Source: CAVSWT01 sp963775245
GTDB taxonomy: Bacteria > Bacteroidota > Ignavibacteria > Ignavibacteriales > Ignavibacteriaceae
Assembly (NCBI GenBank): GCA_963775245.1
Contig: CAVZID010000021.1
Location: 62,001 to 126,000, forward strand
Direction: 5' to 3'
Length of the DNA stretch: 64,000 bases
The position numbers were made by a program, and so were the translations under genes. Below, in pieces: positions 9,495 through 19,328 of this stretch. Under the pieces are notes generated by a model, which saw only the letters and a list, made by a program, of their open reading frames with translations, searched no databases and was not told where the DNA came from. The first letter of the stretch is position 1. The number at the start of each line of letters is the position of its first letter.

Positions 9495-11321
9495 CTATTT
9501 TATAATTAATAGAGTTCCTTCAGCATTGCCAACACTTGATTCAACAGTCCAAAAATAAATTCCAGGAGCCGTTCTCTGTCTAGCATTACTTAGCTGATCC
9601 CAAACTTCTTCGCCCGAATTTGAATTATCATGTCGAAGATCTTTAACAAGTTCTCCGCTTGATGTATAAATTTTTATGGTACAAAGAGCGGGAAGGTTTG
9701 ACCAGACGATATAATTTTCAGTACCGCTGGTTGGGAAGCCTGACACAACTTTAAAAGGATTTGGGAATACTTTAACATTCAATGTATTCTCTGCTGCAGT
9801 CCTTGTTGCTTGAACTGCAGTTTCATTTCTATTGGTTAACCAGCTTTCATTACCAGCGCTGTCCACAGAAGTAACAGCATAAAAATATCCCGTAGCAAGA
9901 CTTATAGAATTATCTTCATAAACCCACTTGTGAATATCAGAATTATAATAAACACTGCTGTCAAATCTACTATAGACATTAATCGTTTTAAGTAAAGTAT
10001 CTGGTCCGATAAATGATTTGTCGCTTCTATAAACTTTATACGATTTCAAATTACGTCTGCCGCTAATTGGATTCACCCAATTATTTTCAAGCGGCTGCCA
10101 GGAAATTGCAATTGACTGATTGCTTGCCTGAGCAAAAATATCAATATCCGGAGAAGGCGGTGGAACAGAAGATAATTGATAATTATTTTCAAAAAGTTTT
10201 TTCGCTCTGTCAATTGATTGTTTTAATGAATCTGCACCGGCAGGTAATTCGGGCTGCGCTGCTAATCCTTTTAAAGCTTCTTTCAATGATATTCCATTTA
10301 CTGCTTCAACTATAACAATTTTAACTGATGAATTTGCAGCAATATTATATGGACCGGCTGCAAGCAGCATAAAAGGAGTTAATCTTTCATTCGGCAGCGC
10401 TTGTAATGATTTATCTTCACCATCCAAAATTTTATATAGGCTTTCAGGATTGGAGCTGCTTATTGTTAAATGAGGTTCGTTATTTAATATCTGAGCATAC
10501 AGAACTGTAGCTGGCTGTTTTCTATTGTCGGAAGCTGCATCGGCATAAAGCATAGCAAAGCCGGCGTAGCCAGGAGTTCTTAATTCATTTGTTGCAGCAT
10601 AATAATTTCCAACATCGCTTGGTAAACTAAAGTTCGGAGTGTCATCATGAGCATAAAGCAAAGATCGAGTTGAGTCGTAATCAACTAATTCATCAGTTCT
10701 ATTAAAATCATCTCCCCAGCCGTTGTGAACTACAAAGTCTTGATAGCTTGGACGAATTAAATGAGGAAAACCAATATAAACATCAGTAACTTCAAAACTA
10801 TTTTGATTTGTTATTGTATATTCTGAAATGATTGAATTGTTATGATTTATAAAACTCCATGTTCTGCTTATCCTTGTTACAGAAATATTTTCAGTTGTTT
10901 TCCATTTAGCAGTTATAACTTGCTCTGCTTCATTAGGATTATAATCTGCTGAACCAATATAATTTTCAGTTAATGTGATTGGATCAAAAGTTCCTTTATC
11001 TACAAAAGAGAAAGGCCCATTTTCAGTAAAGAATATTGAACCATCATTTCTTTTTCCGCCAATCCACATTCCTGCACCAACCATATATGACCGCTGATCA
11101 TCTTTATTTAAAACATGCGGCCCTCCGGGCCAATCCATGCTTGGATAGGTTTCAAATCTATTAGTTGGATCAGGGGCACCAATTGTACCATCATCTTTCA
11201 TAGTTTCCCAAAGATTTCCGCGATCATGAATTTTAAAATCAGCATTTCTTGCCTGAGGAAATATTAGGTAACATAATCCCGATATAAGAATTATTGAAAA
11301 TATTTTCAAACTAATTTTCAT
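9495..11321 (-). CDS. Secreted protein with fibronectin-III-like region and FlgD/T9SS-like C-terminus
   Basis: 608 residues with a signal peptide (KISLKIFSIILISGLCYLIF). The N-terminal ~380 residues ('HDRGNLWETMKDDGTIG', 'MVGAGMWIGGKRNDG') resemble large exported proteins of Ignavibacteria that have no assigned function. Residues ~390-500 look like a fibronectin type III module ('IAISWQPLENNW...LKSYKVYRS'). The last ~90 residues ('VKVFPNPFKV...IYTSSGELVKDL...GIYFWTVES...LLIIK') are a FlgD-like/T9SS type A sorting fold. It lies between the TonB receptor and the PorV-like gene with short gaps, so it is probably a surface lipid- or glycan-associated component of the uptake locus. No catalytic motif is visible. 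Confidence 0.65.
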   Translation of the reverse strand: MKISLKIFSIILISGLCYLIFPQARNADFKIHDRGNLWETMKDDGTIGAPDPTNRFETYPSMDWPGGPHVLNKDDQRSYMVGAGMWIGGKRNDGSIFFTENGPFSFVDKGTFDPITLTENYIGSADYNPNEAEQVITAKWKTTENISVTRISRTWSFINHNNSIISEYTITNQNSFEVTDVYIGFPHLIRPSYQDFVVHNGWGDDFNRTDELVDYDSTRSLLYAHDDTPNFSLPSDVGNYYAATNELRTPGYAGFAMLYADAASDNRKQPATVLYAQILNNEPHLTISSSNPESLYKILDGEDKSLQALPNERLTPFMLLAAGPYNIAANSSVKIVIVEAVNGISLKEALKGLAAQPELPAGADSLKQSIDRAKKLFENNYQLSSVPPPSPDIDIFAQASNQSIAISWQPLENNWVNPISGRRNLKSYKVYRSDKSFIGPDTLLKTINVYSRFDSSVYYNSDIHKWVYEDNSISLATGYFYAVTSVDSAGNESWLTNRNETAVQATRTAAENTLNVKVFPNPFKVVSGFPTSGTENYIVWSNLPALCTIKIYTSSGELVKDLRHDNSNSGEEVWDQLSNARQRTAPGIYFWTVESSVGNAEGTLLIIK

Positions 11322-11364
11322 TAATAATTTCCTGAATATATTTTATTCAAAATTTTTCAATCAT

Positions 11365-11697
11365 TTAAAAAGAATATTTAGCACCTAAATAAACTCTTCT
11401 TTGTTCAAAATAAGTCTGCCAGCTGATATCATAACCACCAGCATCAATAGTTGATATTTTACCTGTCTCCACAAAGTTTTTAGTTGCATTCGCATCAAAA
11501 ACTACATCGCCAAATGACCTAAGGTTTTTATTATTAAACAGGTTTGTTATTTGCACATATACCAATAAATGCTGCTCGTTAAAAAATGTCACTTCCTTAT
11601 CAATTCGTAAATCAACGTTTTGAGTAGCCGGGATATCTATAATTATTATAAGTATCAGGCGGATCATTTGGAGTAAGATAGGTAAAAGCTTGCCCAC
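11365..11697 (-). CDS. C-terminal fragment of TonB-dependent receptor, separated by frameshift
   Basis: This frame holds the last barrel strands of the receptor at 11612-14356. The true junction reads '...NNYRYP' then 'ATQNVDLRIDKEV'. The homologous part begins only at about residue 23 of this ORF; the first residues are out-of-frame translation of the upstream gene. It ends 'RRVYLGAKYSF', a terminal Phe expected for an outer-membrane barrel. Removing one G from the GGG at 11630-11632 (+ strand) restores a single 996-residue receptor. Confidence 0.7.
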   Translation of the reverse strand: MGKLLPILLQMIRLILIIIIDIPATQNVDLRIDKEVTFFNEQHLLVYVQITNLFNNKNLRSFGDVVFDANATKNFVETGKISTIDAGGYDISWQTYFEQRRVYLGAKYSF

Positions 11698-14356
11698 TCA
11701 CATATCTATACAAGATGCTCGCACTTACATCCTTAAGAATATTTCCCCAAAAATCATTTGCCCATTCATCCGGATATTTCAAATATAAATTAGCTCTAAG
11801 TATATGCGGACGGCTGTAGCTTTTTTCAGTTGGAACCCTTTTATTTACTTCCGTATCCCACTGATAAGTTATATTTCCCTGTCCATCAATTGTAACAGTT
11901 TTAGGACTTGCTCTTCCTTGAGTCGAACGGGAAAATGAATAATTTAAATCAAGATTAAAAGTTTTGCTAAATACAGTGCGTAATGAAATTTCAAATCCTC
12001 TTGAATCACCGTAGTCTCCAGGCAAATAAGATGCATAAGATTGATTTGCAGACACTTGATTAGTAAAAGGATTATAACCTTTGATGGCTCGATCAAATAG
12101 TCCTACTCTTTCTTGTGTTTGATCAAAGACATCCTTATAAAATGCTGTAACATCAAGCACCGCAAAATTTTCAAAGTTATGTTTTATTCCTGCTTCAAAC
12201 ATTATAGTTTTCTGCGGCTTTAAAGGTTCAGCCGTATAAGCAACTACTCTCTCAGGATCACCATCATTGGAAGGTATATGTTTAGGAGCTCTGCCTTCCT
12301 GCGCTGCTAACTGATCTTCAGCTATCATTGCTGTTACAATATTTTCCGGCCGGAAATAAGAAAATTCAAACATTTCATCGATCGGAGGCATTTGATAATA
12401 ATGTCCGTAATTAAAATGAAGCAAAGAATTTTCTGTAATTGGAAAAGAAACTCCAAATCTTGGGCTAATCATTGTATATGTTCTTGCAGGCGTGCGCTTC
12501 TTGTTTAAAACATTTTGGAACGAATATTTTACATGTCCTTCAGAATCAACCTGATCACCGTCAGGATCTTTAGACGCATCATATAAAGGATCAACTGATA
12601 GATTAAATAAATCTGTAGGAGCAAACCAATCCCTATTAGGATCGAAGAAATCATACCTAATTCCTAAGTTAAGAATCATACTTTCAAATTCCATTTTATC
12701 CTGGATGTAACCTGAAGCTTGAATGGGATAATAAGCTTCGTTCAAACCTCTGTTCAGCCAATACTTTGGATTATTATTGTATGAAGGGAAACGATAGCTG
12801 TCAATTTCATCATACTTATTATATCTAAATTCAATTCCGCTTTTGAGAAGATTGTTTTTGTCAAATTGCCAATTAATATCACCAACCAATGACAAATCTC
12901 CTGTCACATCAGTGTTATAAATCAAAGGAGCATATTTATCGAACGGTTCATTTTCATATCCGTCATATCTTTCAAATCCAAACAAAGTCGGATTTTTACT
13001 TCTGCCTAATTCTGCGTACATACTAGGCCTTTCTTTATACTTGGTAGAAGAACCGCTTAATTTCAGTTCGTAAAAAAACTTTTGAGTAATAACATTTGAA
13101 AAATGTAAGCTGGCATTATATGTATATGTATCTAGCAACGAACCCCAGCCTCTATCATATTTTGCTTGATTAGTAAAATCACCATTTTCCTGCAAAGTAG
13201 AATAAGCGTGATGATAATAATGTCCGTCTAATCTTAACCTCATTTCTTTATGCCGATAAGATGTATTAACTAAAACATCTTCAGAATTTTTTGAATCTCT
13301 TGGATGAGGCAAAGTATATGCTTCTTGTTTTATTTCTGATGAAATGAAAAATCTTGCATCAGAAAAGTACGGAATCGGCCCTCCCAAACTTCCCCTAATA
13401 TTATGATCAGGAATTTTTGTATAATCGTATATTTGTGATTGTCTGTATGGCGTCCACCAATTCGGATCAAGGCTTCCATCCGATAAAGTATGATCTAAAA
13501 ATTCTTTTTGAGTTTTTGGATCATAAAGATAATTTCCAAAGTGATGCTGGCCTGGAATACCATAGTTAAGTTCTAGAGAACCTGTGTAATTGCTTCCGCC
13601 TTCTTTTGTAATAACACTAATGATTCCGGATTCAGCATCTCCATATTCTGCATTAAATCCGCCTGTCATAACTTGAACTTCTTGCACGGCATTAAGATTT
13701 ACATTTGTTACAGAAGTTCCCCAATCTGCTCTTCCGGCAACTAGAGTAGCATTTCTTACTCCATCCACATACCATTTAACTTCATCCTGACTTCCTCCTC
13801 GTATCGAATATCTTTGTTCACCTCTTCCTGCAGAACCTAATCCACCTACAACCGGTATTGGGTCAAAATAAACTCCAGCTTGTAAAAAGACACCCTGCTT
13901 AGTATCAATTACAGGAAGCCGGGCTAATTCATCAATTCCAACAAATTGTATTGATGAAGTAACATCTTTTTGTATGATTGGCCTTTTGGCTACAACTATT
14001 ACTTCCTGATTTAGCTGTACGCTGGTTTCAGCAATTTCAAAATCTATATGAGTAGTTAAGTCAACTCGAACATCAACATTCTTTATAAGTACTTCTTTAT
14101 ACCCTATCATAGATGCTTTAAGAGTATAATTTCCAGGTGGAACTTGCAGGATAAAATACTCTCCATTCAAATCAGTTGCTGCACCTATAGAAGTTCCTTG
14201 AATAATGACATTTACACCTGGCAAAGGTTCTTTAGTTTTTGCATCAACTACTTTACCTTGAATTTTACCTGTGACACCAGCAAAAGCATAAAAGCTAAAT
14301 AATGCAGAGAGTAAAACTAATTTTGAAAATTTTTTTAATAGTAAATCTAATTTCAT
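11612..14356 (-). CDS. TonB-dependent outer-membrane receptor, frameshifted near its C-terminus
   Basis: 914 residues as read, 996 if one extra base at 11630-11632 is removed. After a signal peptide comes a carboxypeptidase-regulatory-like domain (GKIQGKVVDAKTKEPLPGVN, residues ~30-105). A plug domain follows (residues ~125-255: 'RYSIRGGSQDEVKWYVDGV', 'EVQVMTGGFNAEYGDAESG'), then a ~22-strand-type barrel rich in aromatic girdles. It imports a large substrate into the periplasm using TonB energy. Its place between the exported binding/hydrolase genes and the ABC permeases suggests uptake of oligosaccharides released by the operon's enzymes. No SusD-like partner is present, so this is not a classical Bacteroides SusCD pair. 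The break is likely a sequence error, since the downstream frame continues the barrel exactly. Confidence 0.8.
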   Translation of the reverse strand: MKLDLLLKKFSKLVLLSALFSFYAFAGVTGKIQGKVVDAKTKEPLPGVNVIIQGTSIGAATDLNGEYFILQVPPGNYTLKASMIGYKEVLIKNVDVRVDLTTHIDFEIAETSVQLNQEVIVVAKRPIIQKDVTSSIQFVGIDELARLPVIDTKQGVFLQAGVYFDPIPVVGGLGSAGRGEQRYSIRGGSQDEVKWYVDGVRNATLVAGRADWGTSVTNVNLNAVQEVQVMTGGFNAEYGDAESGIISVITKEGGSNYTGSLELNYGIPGQHHFGNYLYDPKTQKEFLDHTLSDGSLDPNWWTPYRQSQIYDYTKIPDHNIRGSLGGPIPYFSDARFFISSEIKQEAYTLPHPRDSKNSEDVLVNTSYRHKEMRLRLDGHYYHHAYSTLQENGDFTNQAKYDRGWGSLLDTYTYNASLHFSNVITQKFFYELKLSGSSTKYKERPSMYAELGRSKNPTLFGFERYDGYENEPFDKYAPLIYNTDVTGDLSLVGDINWQFDKNNLLKSGIEFRYNKYDEIDSYRFPSYNNNPKYWLNRGLNEAYYPIQASGYIQDKMEFESMILNLGIRYDFFDPNRDWFAPTDLFNLSVDPLYDASKDPDGDQVDSEGHVKYSFQNVLNKKRTPARTYTMISPRFGVSFPITENSLLHFNYGHYYQMPPIDEMFEFSYFRPENIVTAMIAEDQLAAQEGRAPKHIPSNDGDPERVVAYTAEPLKPQKTIMFEAGIKHNFENFAVLDVTAFYKDVFDQTQERVGLFDRAIKGYNPFTNQVSANQSYASYLPGDYGDSRGFEISLRTVFSKTFNLDLNYSFSRSTQGRASPKTVTIDGQGNITYQWDTEVNKRVPTEKSYSRPHILRANLYLKYPDEWANDFWGNILKDVSASILYRYVSGQAFTYLTPNDPPDTYNNYRYPGYSKR

Positions 14357-14391
14357 AGATGTTTAAGATTTATTAGAAATTATTTTAAACT

Positions 14392-15240
14392 TTATTCTTT
14401 CAAACCACTCATAGTGAACGCTTGTATAAAATATTTTTGGAAGAAGAAGAAAATAAATATCATAGGAAGCATCATTAAAACCGACGCAGCCATTAATAAA
14501 GCCCATTCCGTAATATGCTGTCCAACAAACATTCCTAAACCTAAAGCGAGAGTTCCTTTCATTTTATCCGATAAATAAATTAACGGCCCAATGAAATCAT
14601 TCCACGAAAACATAAAAGTTAAAATTGCAACCGTAGCTAAAGCCGGTTTCGCCAGCGGCAAAACAATTTTCCAGTAAATTTTTATTTCTGAGCATCCATC
14701 AATTCTCGCTGAATCTAAAAGGTCTTTAGGAATTGTTAGAAAGAATTGCCTTAATAAAAATATATTGAAAGCACCTCCGCCAAAGAAAGCAGGAATTGTT
14801 AACGGTTTGAATGTATTAAGCCAGCCGAATTCCTTAAACAAAACAAAAACGGGAATCATTGTTACCTGCATGGGAAGCATCATTGTTGCTAATACAAAAA
14901 TGAATAAGGAATTTCTTCCGGGCCAATTCAAACATCCGAAAGCATACGCTACTAATGAACTTGATATTACGGTTCCTATTATTGTTACTGCTGAAATGAA
15001 AACTGAATTTTTTAAATAGATTAAGAACGGCATTCTTGTAAAAATTTCTTTGTAATTCTCCCAATGAAAAATTTTAGGGATCCAGATTGGAGGAATCGAA
15101 AATATCTGCGCATCACCTTTTAAAGATGTAGAGACAATCCATAAGAATGGAATTATAAAAAATGCAGCAAAAATTATTAGTAAAATAAAAATCATAATTT
15201 TTTTAACAGAAAATTTCTTCCTCTGCTCAAATGAATTCAA
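14392..15240 (-). CDS. ABC sugar transporter permease, MalG type
   Basis: 282 residues with six predicted membrane segments and the cytoplasmic EAA loop 'DSARIDGCSEIKIYWKIVLP' (about residues 178-197), which contacts the ATPase. Of binding-protein-dependent carbohydrate permeases it is the MalG-like half. Its start overlaps the stop of the MalF-like gene by 4 bases, so the two are translationally coupled. No ABC ATPase gene is in the window, so the importer must share an ATPase encoded elsewhere. The substrate is probably a mono- or oligosaccharide released by the mannosidase. Confidence 0.9.
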   Translation of the reverse strand: MNSFEQRKKFSVKKIMIFILLIIFAAFFIIPFLWIVSTSLKGDAQIFSIPPIWIPKIFHWENYKEIFTRMPFLIYLKNSVFISAVTIIGTVISSSLVAYAFGCLNWPGRNSLFIFVLATMMLPMQVTMIPVFVLFKEFGWLNTFKPLTIPAFFGGGAFNIFLLRQFFLTIPKDLLDSARIDGCSEIKIYWKIVLPLAKPALATVAILTFMFSWNDFIGPLIYLSDKMKGTLALGLGMFVGQHITEWALLMAASVLMMLPMIFIFFFFQKYFIQAFTMSGLKE

Positions 15241-16157
15241 CGGTTTCCCCCTTCATAATAAACCCATCTTTTGCTAACTATAAATTGAATAGCTGTTATT
15301 ATCAATGTAATTATCAAAAGCAGCCATGCTAAAGCAGAAGCATAACCCATGTTAAAATCATCAAACGCTTTGTTGTATAAATAAAGGTTGTAAAATAAAG
15401 TTGAATTTAAAGGGCCGCCGTGTGTCATTATGTATGCTTCAACAAAAACTTGAAGTGAAAAAATGACTTCCAAAATAGACCATAAAAAAATTATAGGAGA
15501 AATCATCGGGACAGTAATGTTTCTAAATTTTGTCCACCAGCCGCCGCCGTCAATTTCTACAGCTTCATATAGATGCTGCGGAATTCCTTGAAGAGCAGCA
15601 AGAAAAACTAACATCCTTCCCCCGCCTATTGACCATAAGCTCATAATGACCATTGAAGGCTTGGACCAATTTGGATCAAGTAACCATAATGGACCTTGAA
15701 TTCCGAAGAAAGCAAGTGAAGAATTAATCAATCCGTATTCAGGATTTAACATCCACAACCATAAAACAGATAACACAACTCCGGTTACTATTGAAGGAAT
15801 AAAATAGATTGTTCTGAAAATCTTTATTCCCTTAACAGCATTATTAACCAAAACAGCAAGCAGAAGAGAACCAATAATGCTTAGTGGAACTCGAAGCACT
15901 GTGTAAACCAGAGTATTCCATATTGAAAGCCAGAAGTAATTATCTTCAAAAAGAAGCTGGTGATAATTTCTTAATCCAATGAATTGTGGAATTCTTAGAA
16001 CATCATATTGACAAAGGCTATAATAAAAAGAAACTAAAATTGGATAAAGTCCAAAGACTAAGAAGCCAATCACCCATGGAGATACAAAAATAAGTCCCAC
16101 AATCGCCTGCGATCTTCTATATGGATTTTTCCATATTTCTTTAAATACCTTAATCAA
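15237..16157 (-). CDS. ABC sugar transporter permease, MalF type
   Basis: 306 residues with six membrane segments and the EAA loop 'YEAVEIDGGGWWTKFRNITV' (about residues 197-216). It is the MalF-like partner of 14392-15240; both genes overlap their neighbours by 4 bases. It forms the inner-membrane channel with the MalG-like subunit and receives substrate from the binding protein encoded just upstream. Confidence 0.9.
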   Translation of the reverse strand: MIKVFKEIWKNPYRRSQAIVGLIFVSPWVIGFLVFGLYPILVSFYYSLCQYDVLRIPQFIGLRNYHQLLFEDNYFWLSIWNTLVYTVLRVPLSIIGSLLLAVLVNNAVKGIKIFRTIYFIPSIVTGVVLSVLWLWMLNPEYGLINSSLAFFGIQGPLWLLDPNWSKPSMVIMSLWSIGGGRMLVFLAALQGIPQHLYEAVEIDGGGWWTKFRNITVPMISPIIFLWSILEVIFSLQVFVEAYIMTHGGPLNSTLFYNLYLYNKAFDDFNMGYASALAWLLLIITLIITAIQFIVSKRWVYYEGGNR

Positions 16158-17494
16158 TTGGTAATATCTCCAAAACTCATTTTGCTCATAACATAATTGT
16201 CATATTCAATTGCTTGATCTAACTGATATTGAATTGCTATTTGAGCTTGCATTAAAGCAGCTTTAGGTGTTTGTACATGATGAATTGCTCTATCATGAGC
16301 ACCTATAAATTCTCTCCAAAATACATCATGAGCCATGGGAACTATTGTGGGAGTCTTAGCATAATCAATCATATCAACTAAAGTTTTAATTGCATTATTA
16401 TTTTTTATGAAAGCTGAATCCTTTGCTGCATATTGATTTGCGGGAAACAGAATTTCTTTTTGCGAGTTCATTTCCGCTAATTGAACTTTCTTACTGACAG
16501 AAAATTTCATAAAATCCCATGCAGCAGCAACATGTTTACAGCCTCTTGGAATAGCCAGCCACCAGCTGCCAGTTGAAGATACAGTTTGATGACCTTTAAA
16601 AGTTGGAATTTCTGAAACTCCATAATCTAATTTTGGATTATATAATTTGATCTGATCGATAAAGCTATTGTCCAAAACCATCATTGCAATTTTTTCTGAT
16701 ATGAATCCATGCTGATCTGCATATCCGAAACCGGACATAAATGCAGAAACTTTATCAATTGGATAGTCATCAAAATAATTTACTTCCCACTGAAGACTAT
16801 TAACTACTTCCGGGCTTGTAAGATTAACTTTTGTTCCATGATCATATAAAAACTTCGCACCTAACTCCCAGGCCAATAAAAGAAATGTCTGTACATTGCC
16901 GTAGTTAGGAATAAATCCCATTTGTGTATATCTATTTTGATTATCTTTTTTTGTAAGAAGTTTTGCATACTTAACAACATCATCCCATGTTTTCGGAGGT
17001 TTGTTTGGATCAAGCCCTGCTTCCCTAAAGAGTTTTTTATTATAAAAAAATGCATAGGAAGCAGAATAAAGAGGTATGGCAAAAGTATGATTTCTCCAAT
17101 TCATTTCTTTCCAAAGCGAAGGAAAGAAAATTGTTGTATCGAAAGATGTTTTTTCAATTAATTTATCAAGAGGAACTAATGCAAGTCTTGAAGCCCATTT
17201 AGCAACCGGTGAAATAAGATTTACAATATCTGGCGGGTCACCGCTTAAAATAGAAGTTAAAACTTTTTTCTCATGCTCATTCCATGGAAGCGGAGTACAA
17301 TCAATAACTACGCTATCCTGAATTGAATTATAGTCTTTAGCATGATAAGGGATTTCTTCTTTAGTACCGGTTACATACCAATAGCGCAGATGAATTTTGC
17401 CATCATTATTTTGTTTTGAATCCGGTATAAAAAGCATAGCAACCAGAATCAAAACCAATAGTAAGCCCCCAATTAATTTTATTTTTTCCCTCAT
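16154..17494 (-). CDS. ABC transporter extracellular sugar-binding protein
   Basis: About 446 residues from the ATG at 17494. A longer reading from a TTG at 17515 is possible, but AGAAGAGAG lies about 10 bases before this ATG. The N-terminus MREKIKLIGGLLLVLILVAM is a signal/anchor segment without a lipobox Cys. The body has the family-1 solute-binding pattern: 'LRYWYVTGTKEEIPYH', 'LPWNEHEKKVLTSILSGDPP' and 'YNKKLFREAGLDPNKPPKTW'. It captures sugar in the periplasm for the two permeases immediately downstream. Its stop overlaps the MalF-like start by 4 bases. Confidence 0.88.
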   Translation of the reverse strand: MREKIKLIGGLLLVLILVAMLFIPDSKQNNDGKIHLRYWYVTGTKEEIPYHAKDYNSIQDSVVIDCTPLPWNEHEKKVLTSILSGDPPDIVNLISPVAKWASRLALVPLDKLIEKTSFDTTIFFPSLWKEMNWRNHTFAIPLYSASYAFFYNKKLFREAGLDPNKPPKTWDDVVKYAKLLTKKDNQNRYTQMGFIPNYGNVQTFLLLAWELGAKFLYDHGTKVNLTSPEVVNSLQWEVNYFDDYPIDKVSAFMSGFGYADQHGFISEKIAMMVLDNSFIDQIKLYNPKLDYGVSEIPTFKGHQTVSSTGSWWLAIPRGCKHVAAAWDFMKFSVSKKVQLAEMNSQKEILFPANQYAAKDSAFIKNNNAIKTLVDMIDYAKTPTIVPMAHDVFWREFIGAHDRAIHHVQTPKAALMQAQIAIQYQLDQAIEYDNYVMSKMSFGDITN

Positions 17495-17566
17495 TAGATA
17501 AATCTCTCTTCTCAAAAAGTTTGGGAAAACTTTTAAATTAAAAATGAACCTATACTCAAATAAGCT

Positions 17567-18304
17567 TTATCTTTTTTCTCTTTGGATCTCTATTGAATAG
17601 GTAAATCGTTCAGCGTTGTAAAAGCCAATATTGTATTCTACCGGTCGTCCACCCGGATCTGATACAAATCTTTTACGTCTTAAAATCGGAGCGTTCTTTT
17701 TGATACCTAATTTTTTTGCTACTTCTTCATCAGCAAGACGTGCACTTATTTCTTCTTTTGAAACTGTTACAATAGTGTGGTGTTCTTCTTCTAGCATTTT
17801 GTATAAAGGCTTGGTGAAATCTTCTTTTCCAGTTAACCCAACCCTTGGATGAAAATATGAAATGAAATAAACTATCGGGCCGTTCTCTAGTCCTCGTAAT
17901 CTCTCCATTTTTAGAACTAATTTATTTTCAGCAATGGAAAAAAACCTTGCTACAGATGTCCCCGCTTCTACCCAGTCAATATTAACATCGTAATTCTTAA
18001 ATGGAATTCCTTTTTCATTCATCTCTTGTGTAAAGCTATGCCACGAATCTAATTTTGTGGTAACAATATTATCCGAAACTTTTGTACCTACACCTTTTTT
18101 TCTAATCAACAATCCTTCATAAACCAATCTGTTTGTTGCATGTCTTACTGTATTGCGTGATATGCCTAATCGCTTTGCTAATTCAATTTCATTTGGAAGC
18201 AGCTTTCCTTTGCTGTATTCCGGCTGGTCGATAAGTTGACGAAGCATTCTTTCAACTTGAATGTGTAATGGAACTGCACTTTTATGATTTATTTCTATAA
18301 CCAT
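17567..18304 (-). CDS. GntR/HutC-family transcriptional regulator with UTRA domain
   Basis: 245 residues. Residues ~8-75 form a winged helix ('IELAKRLGISRNTVRHATNR', then 'GLLIRKKGVGTKVSD'). Residues ~85-240 form a UTRA ligand-binding domain ('RRKRFVSDPGGRPVEYNIGF'). HutC-type members repress sugar operons and release DNA on binding a phosphorylated or free sugar. It heads the leftward operon and is divergent from the SDR gene. A 20-bp imperfect palindrome 50-70 bases upstream of its start is a good candidate for its operator. Confidence 0.88.
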   Translation of the reverse strand: MVIEINHKSAVPLHIQVERMLRQLIDQPEYSKGKLLPNEIELAKRLGISRNTVRHATNRLVYEGLLIRKKGVGTKVSDNIVTTKLDSWHSFTQEMNEKGIPFKNYDVNIDWVEAGTSVARFFSIAENKLVLKMERLRGLENGPIVYFISYFHPRVGLTGKEDFTKPLYKMLEEEHHTIVTVSKEEISARLADEEVAKKLGIKKNAPILRRKRFVSDPGGRPVEYNIGFYNAERFTYSIEIQREKR

Positions 18305-18353
18305 TTGGAAGGAAAATTTTTATTGCATTTAATTTTTTTTATGGTGAAATTAA

Positions 18354-18373
18354 GTATGTCCATATGTCCATAC
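18354..18373. promoter_or_regulatory. Candidate GntR operator, 20-bp imperfect palindrome
   Basis: GTATG at 18354-18358 and CATAC at 18369-18373 flank a central CATATG (18361-18366). All are centred on the same axis, and 8 of 10 base pairs match across the dyad. It lies in the 200-base divergent promoter region between the GntR-family gene and the SDR gene, where an autoregulatory operator is expected. Binding is inferred. Confidence 0.5.
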
Positions 18374-18504
18374 ATATTCACAACACTCAACTTAAAAATT
18401 GAAATCTTTATTGTCAAGCAATTTATTTTAAATTTTTATTTTAACAGAATTAAAATTTATTATTCGTAATATATTTCTTTTGTGAAAAGATTTTGGAGGA
18501 TTTA

Positions 18505-19299
18505 ATGCCGGAAAAATTAGAATTTCATAACAAAGTTGCTATTGTTACTGGTGGAGCAATGGGTATTGGAGAAGCAGTTGTAAGATTATTATCCGAAAGA
18601 GGAGCTAAAATTGCCATACTTGATATCGCTGAAAAGGAAGCTCAAAAATTAATTTCTGTGATTAACACAAAGGACAAAGAATCGATATTTATTAAAACAG
18701 ATGTTTCAAAATTTAGCGAAGTAAAAAACGCAATTGAAAAGATTATCCAGCATTATAAAAGAATTGATATTGTATCTAATAATGCCGGTATCCAGCGTTA
18801 TGGGACTGTCGAAAGTACAGAAGAAAACGATTGGGATAATGTAATGAACATAAATCTAAAAAGTGTTTACAATGTTTGCCGCAGTGCAATTCCTTATCTC
18901 AAAAAGACCAAAGGTTCGATTGTTAATATGACATCCGTTCAGGCATTTGCAACTCAAAGAAACGTTGCCGCTTATACAACATCAAAGCATGCTTTAATTG
19001 GATTAACAAGAAGTATGGCTTTGGATTTTGCAAGAGATGGAATTAGAGTTAATTGTGTTGCCCCGGGAACTGTTGATACCCCTTTACTAAAATGGGCAGC
19101 TTCATTGGATGCAGATCCGGAATCTGTTTATGAAGCATGCAGACAAATGCATCCGCTTGGAAGAATTGCAAAACCTATTGAAGTCGCAGAAGTTGTTGCA
19201 TTTTTGGCATCAGAGAAAGCTTCATTTGTAACCGGTGCGGTTTATTCGGTTGATGGAGGATTGCTTCTACCAATCGGCGGTGAACCGAAAATTGAATAG
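18505..19299 (+). CDS. SDR-family oxidoreductase
   Basis: 264 residues from the ATG at 18505, which follows GGAGGA (18495-18500). The upstream TTG at 18493 overlaps that ribosome-binding site and is not the likely start. Classical short-chain dehydrogenase features are visible: NAD(P)-binding 'TGGAMGIGE', 'NNAGI', catalytic Ser in 'NMTSVQAF', 'YTTSK' (Tyr and Lys) and 'CVAPGTVDTPLL'. It probably oxidises a sugar or sugar acid within the catabolic route of this locus. It is the first of three rightward genes under the divergent promoter. Confidence 0.88.
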   Translation: MPEKLEFHNKVAIVTGGAMGIGEAVVRLLSERGAKIAILDIAEKEAQKLISVINTKDKESIFIKTDVSKFSEVKNAIEKIIQHYKRIDIVSNNAGIQRYGTVESTEENDWDNVMNINLKSVYNVCRSAIPYLKKTKGSIVNMTSVQAFATQRNVAAYTTSKHALIGLTRSMALDFARDGIRVNCVAPGTVDTPLLKWAASLDADPESVYEACRQMHPLGRIAKPIEVAEVVAFLASEKASFVTGAVYSVDGGLLLPIGGEPKIE

Positions 19300-19328
19300 A
19301 ATTAAAAATTTTTCGGAAGGATAACAAA

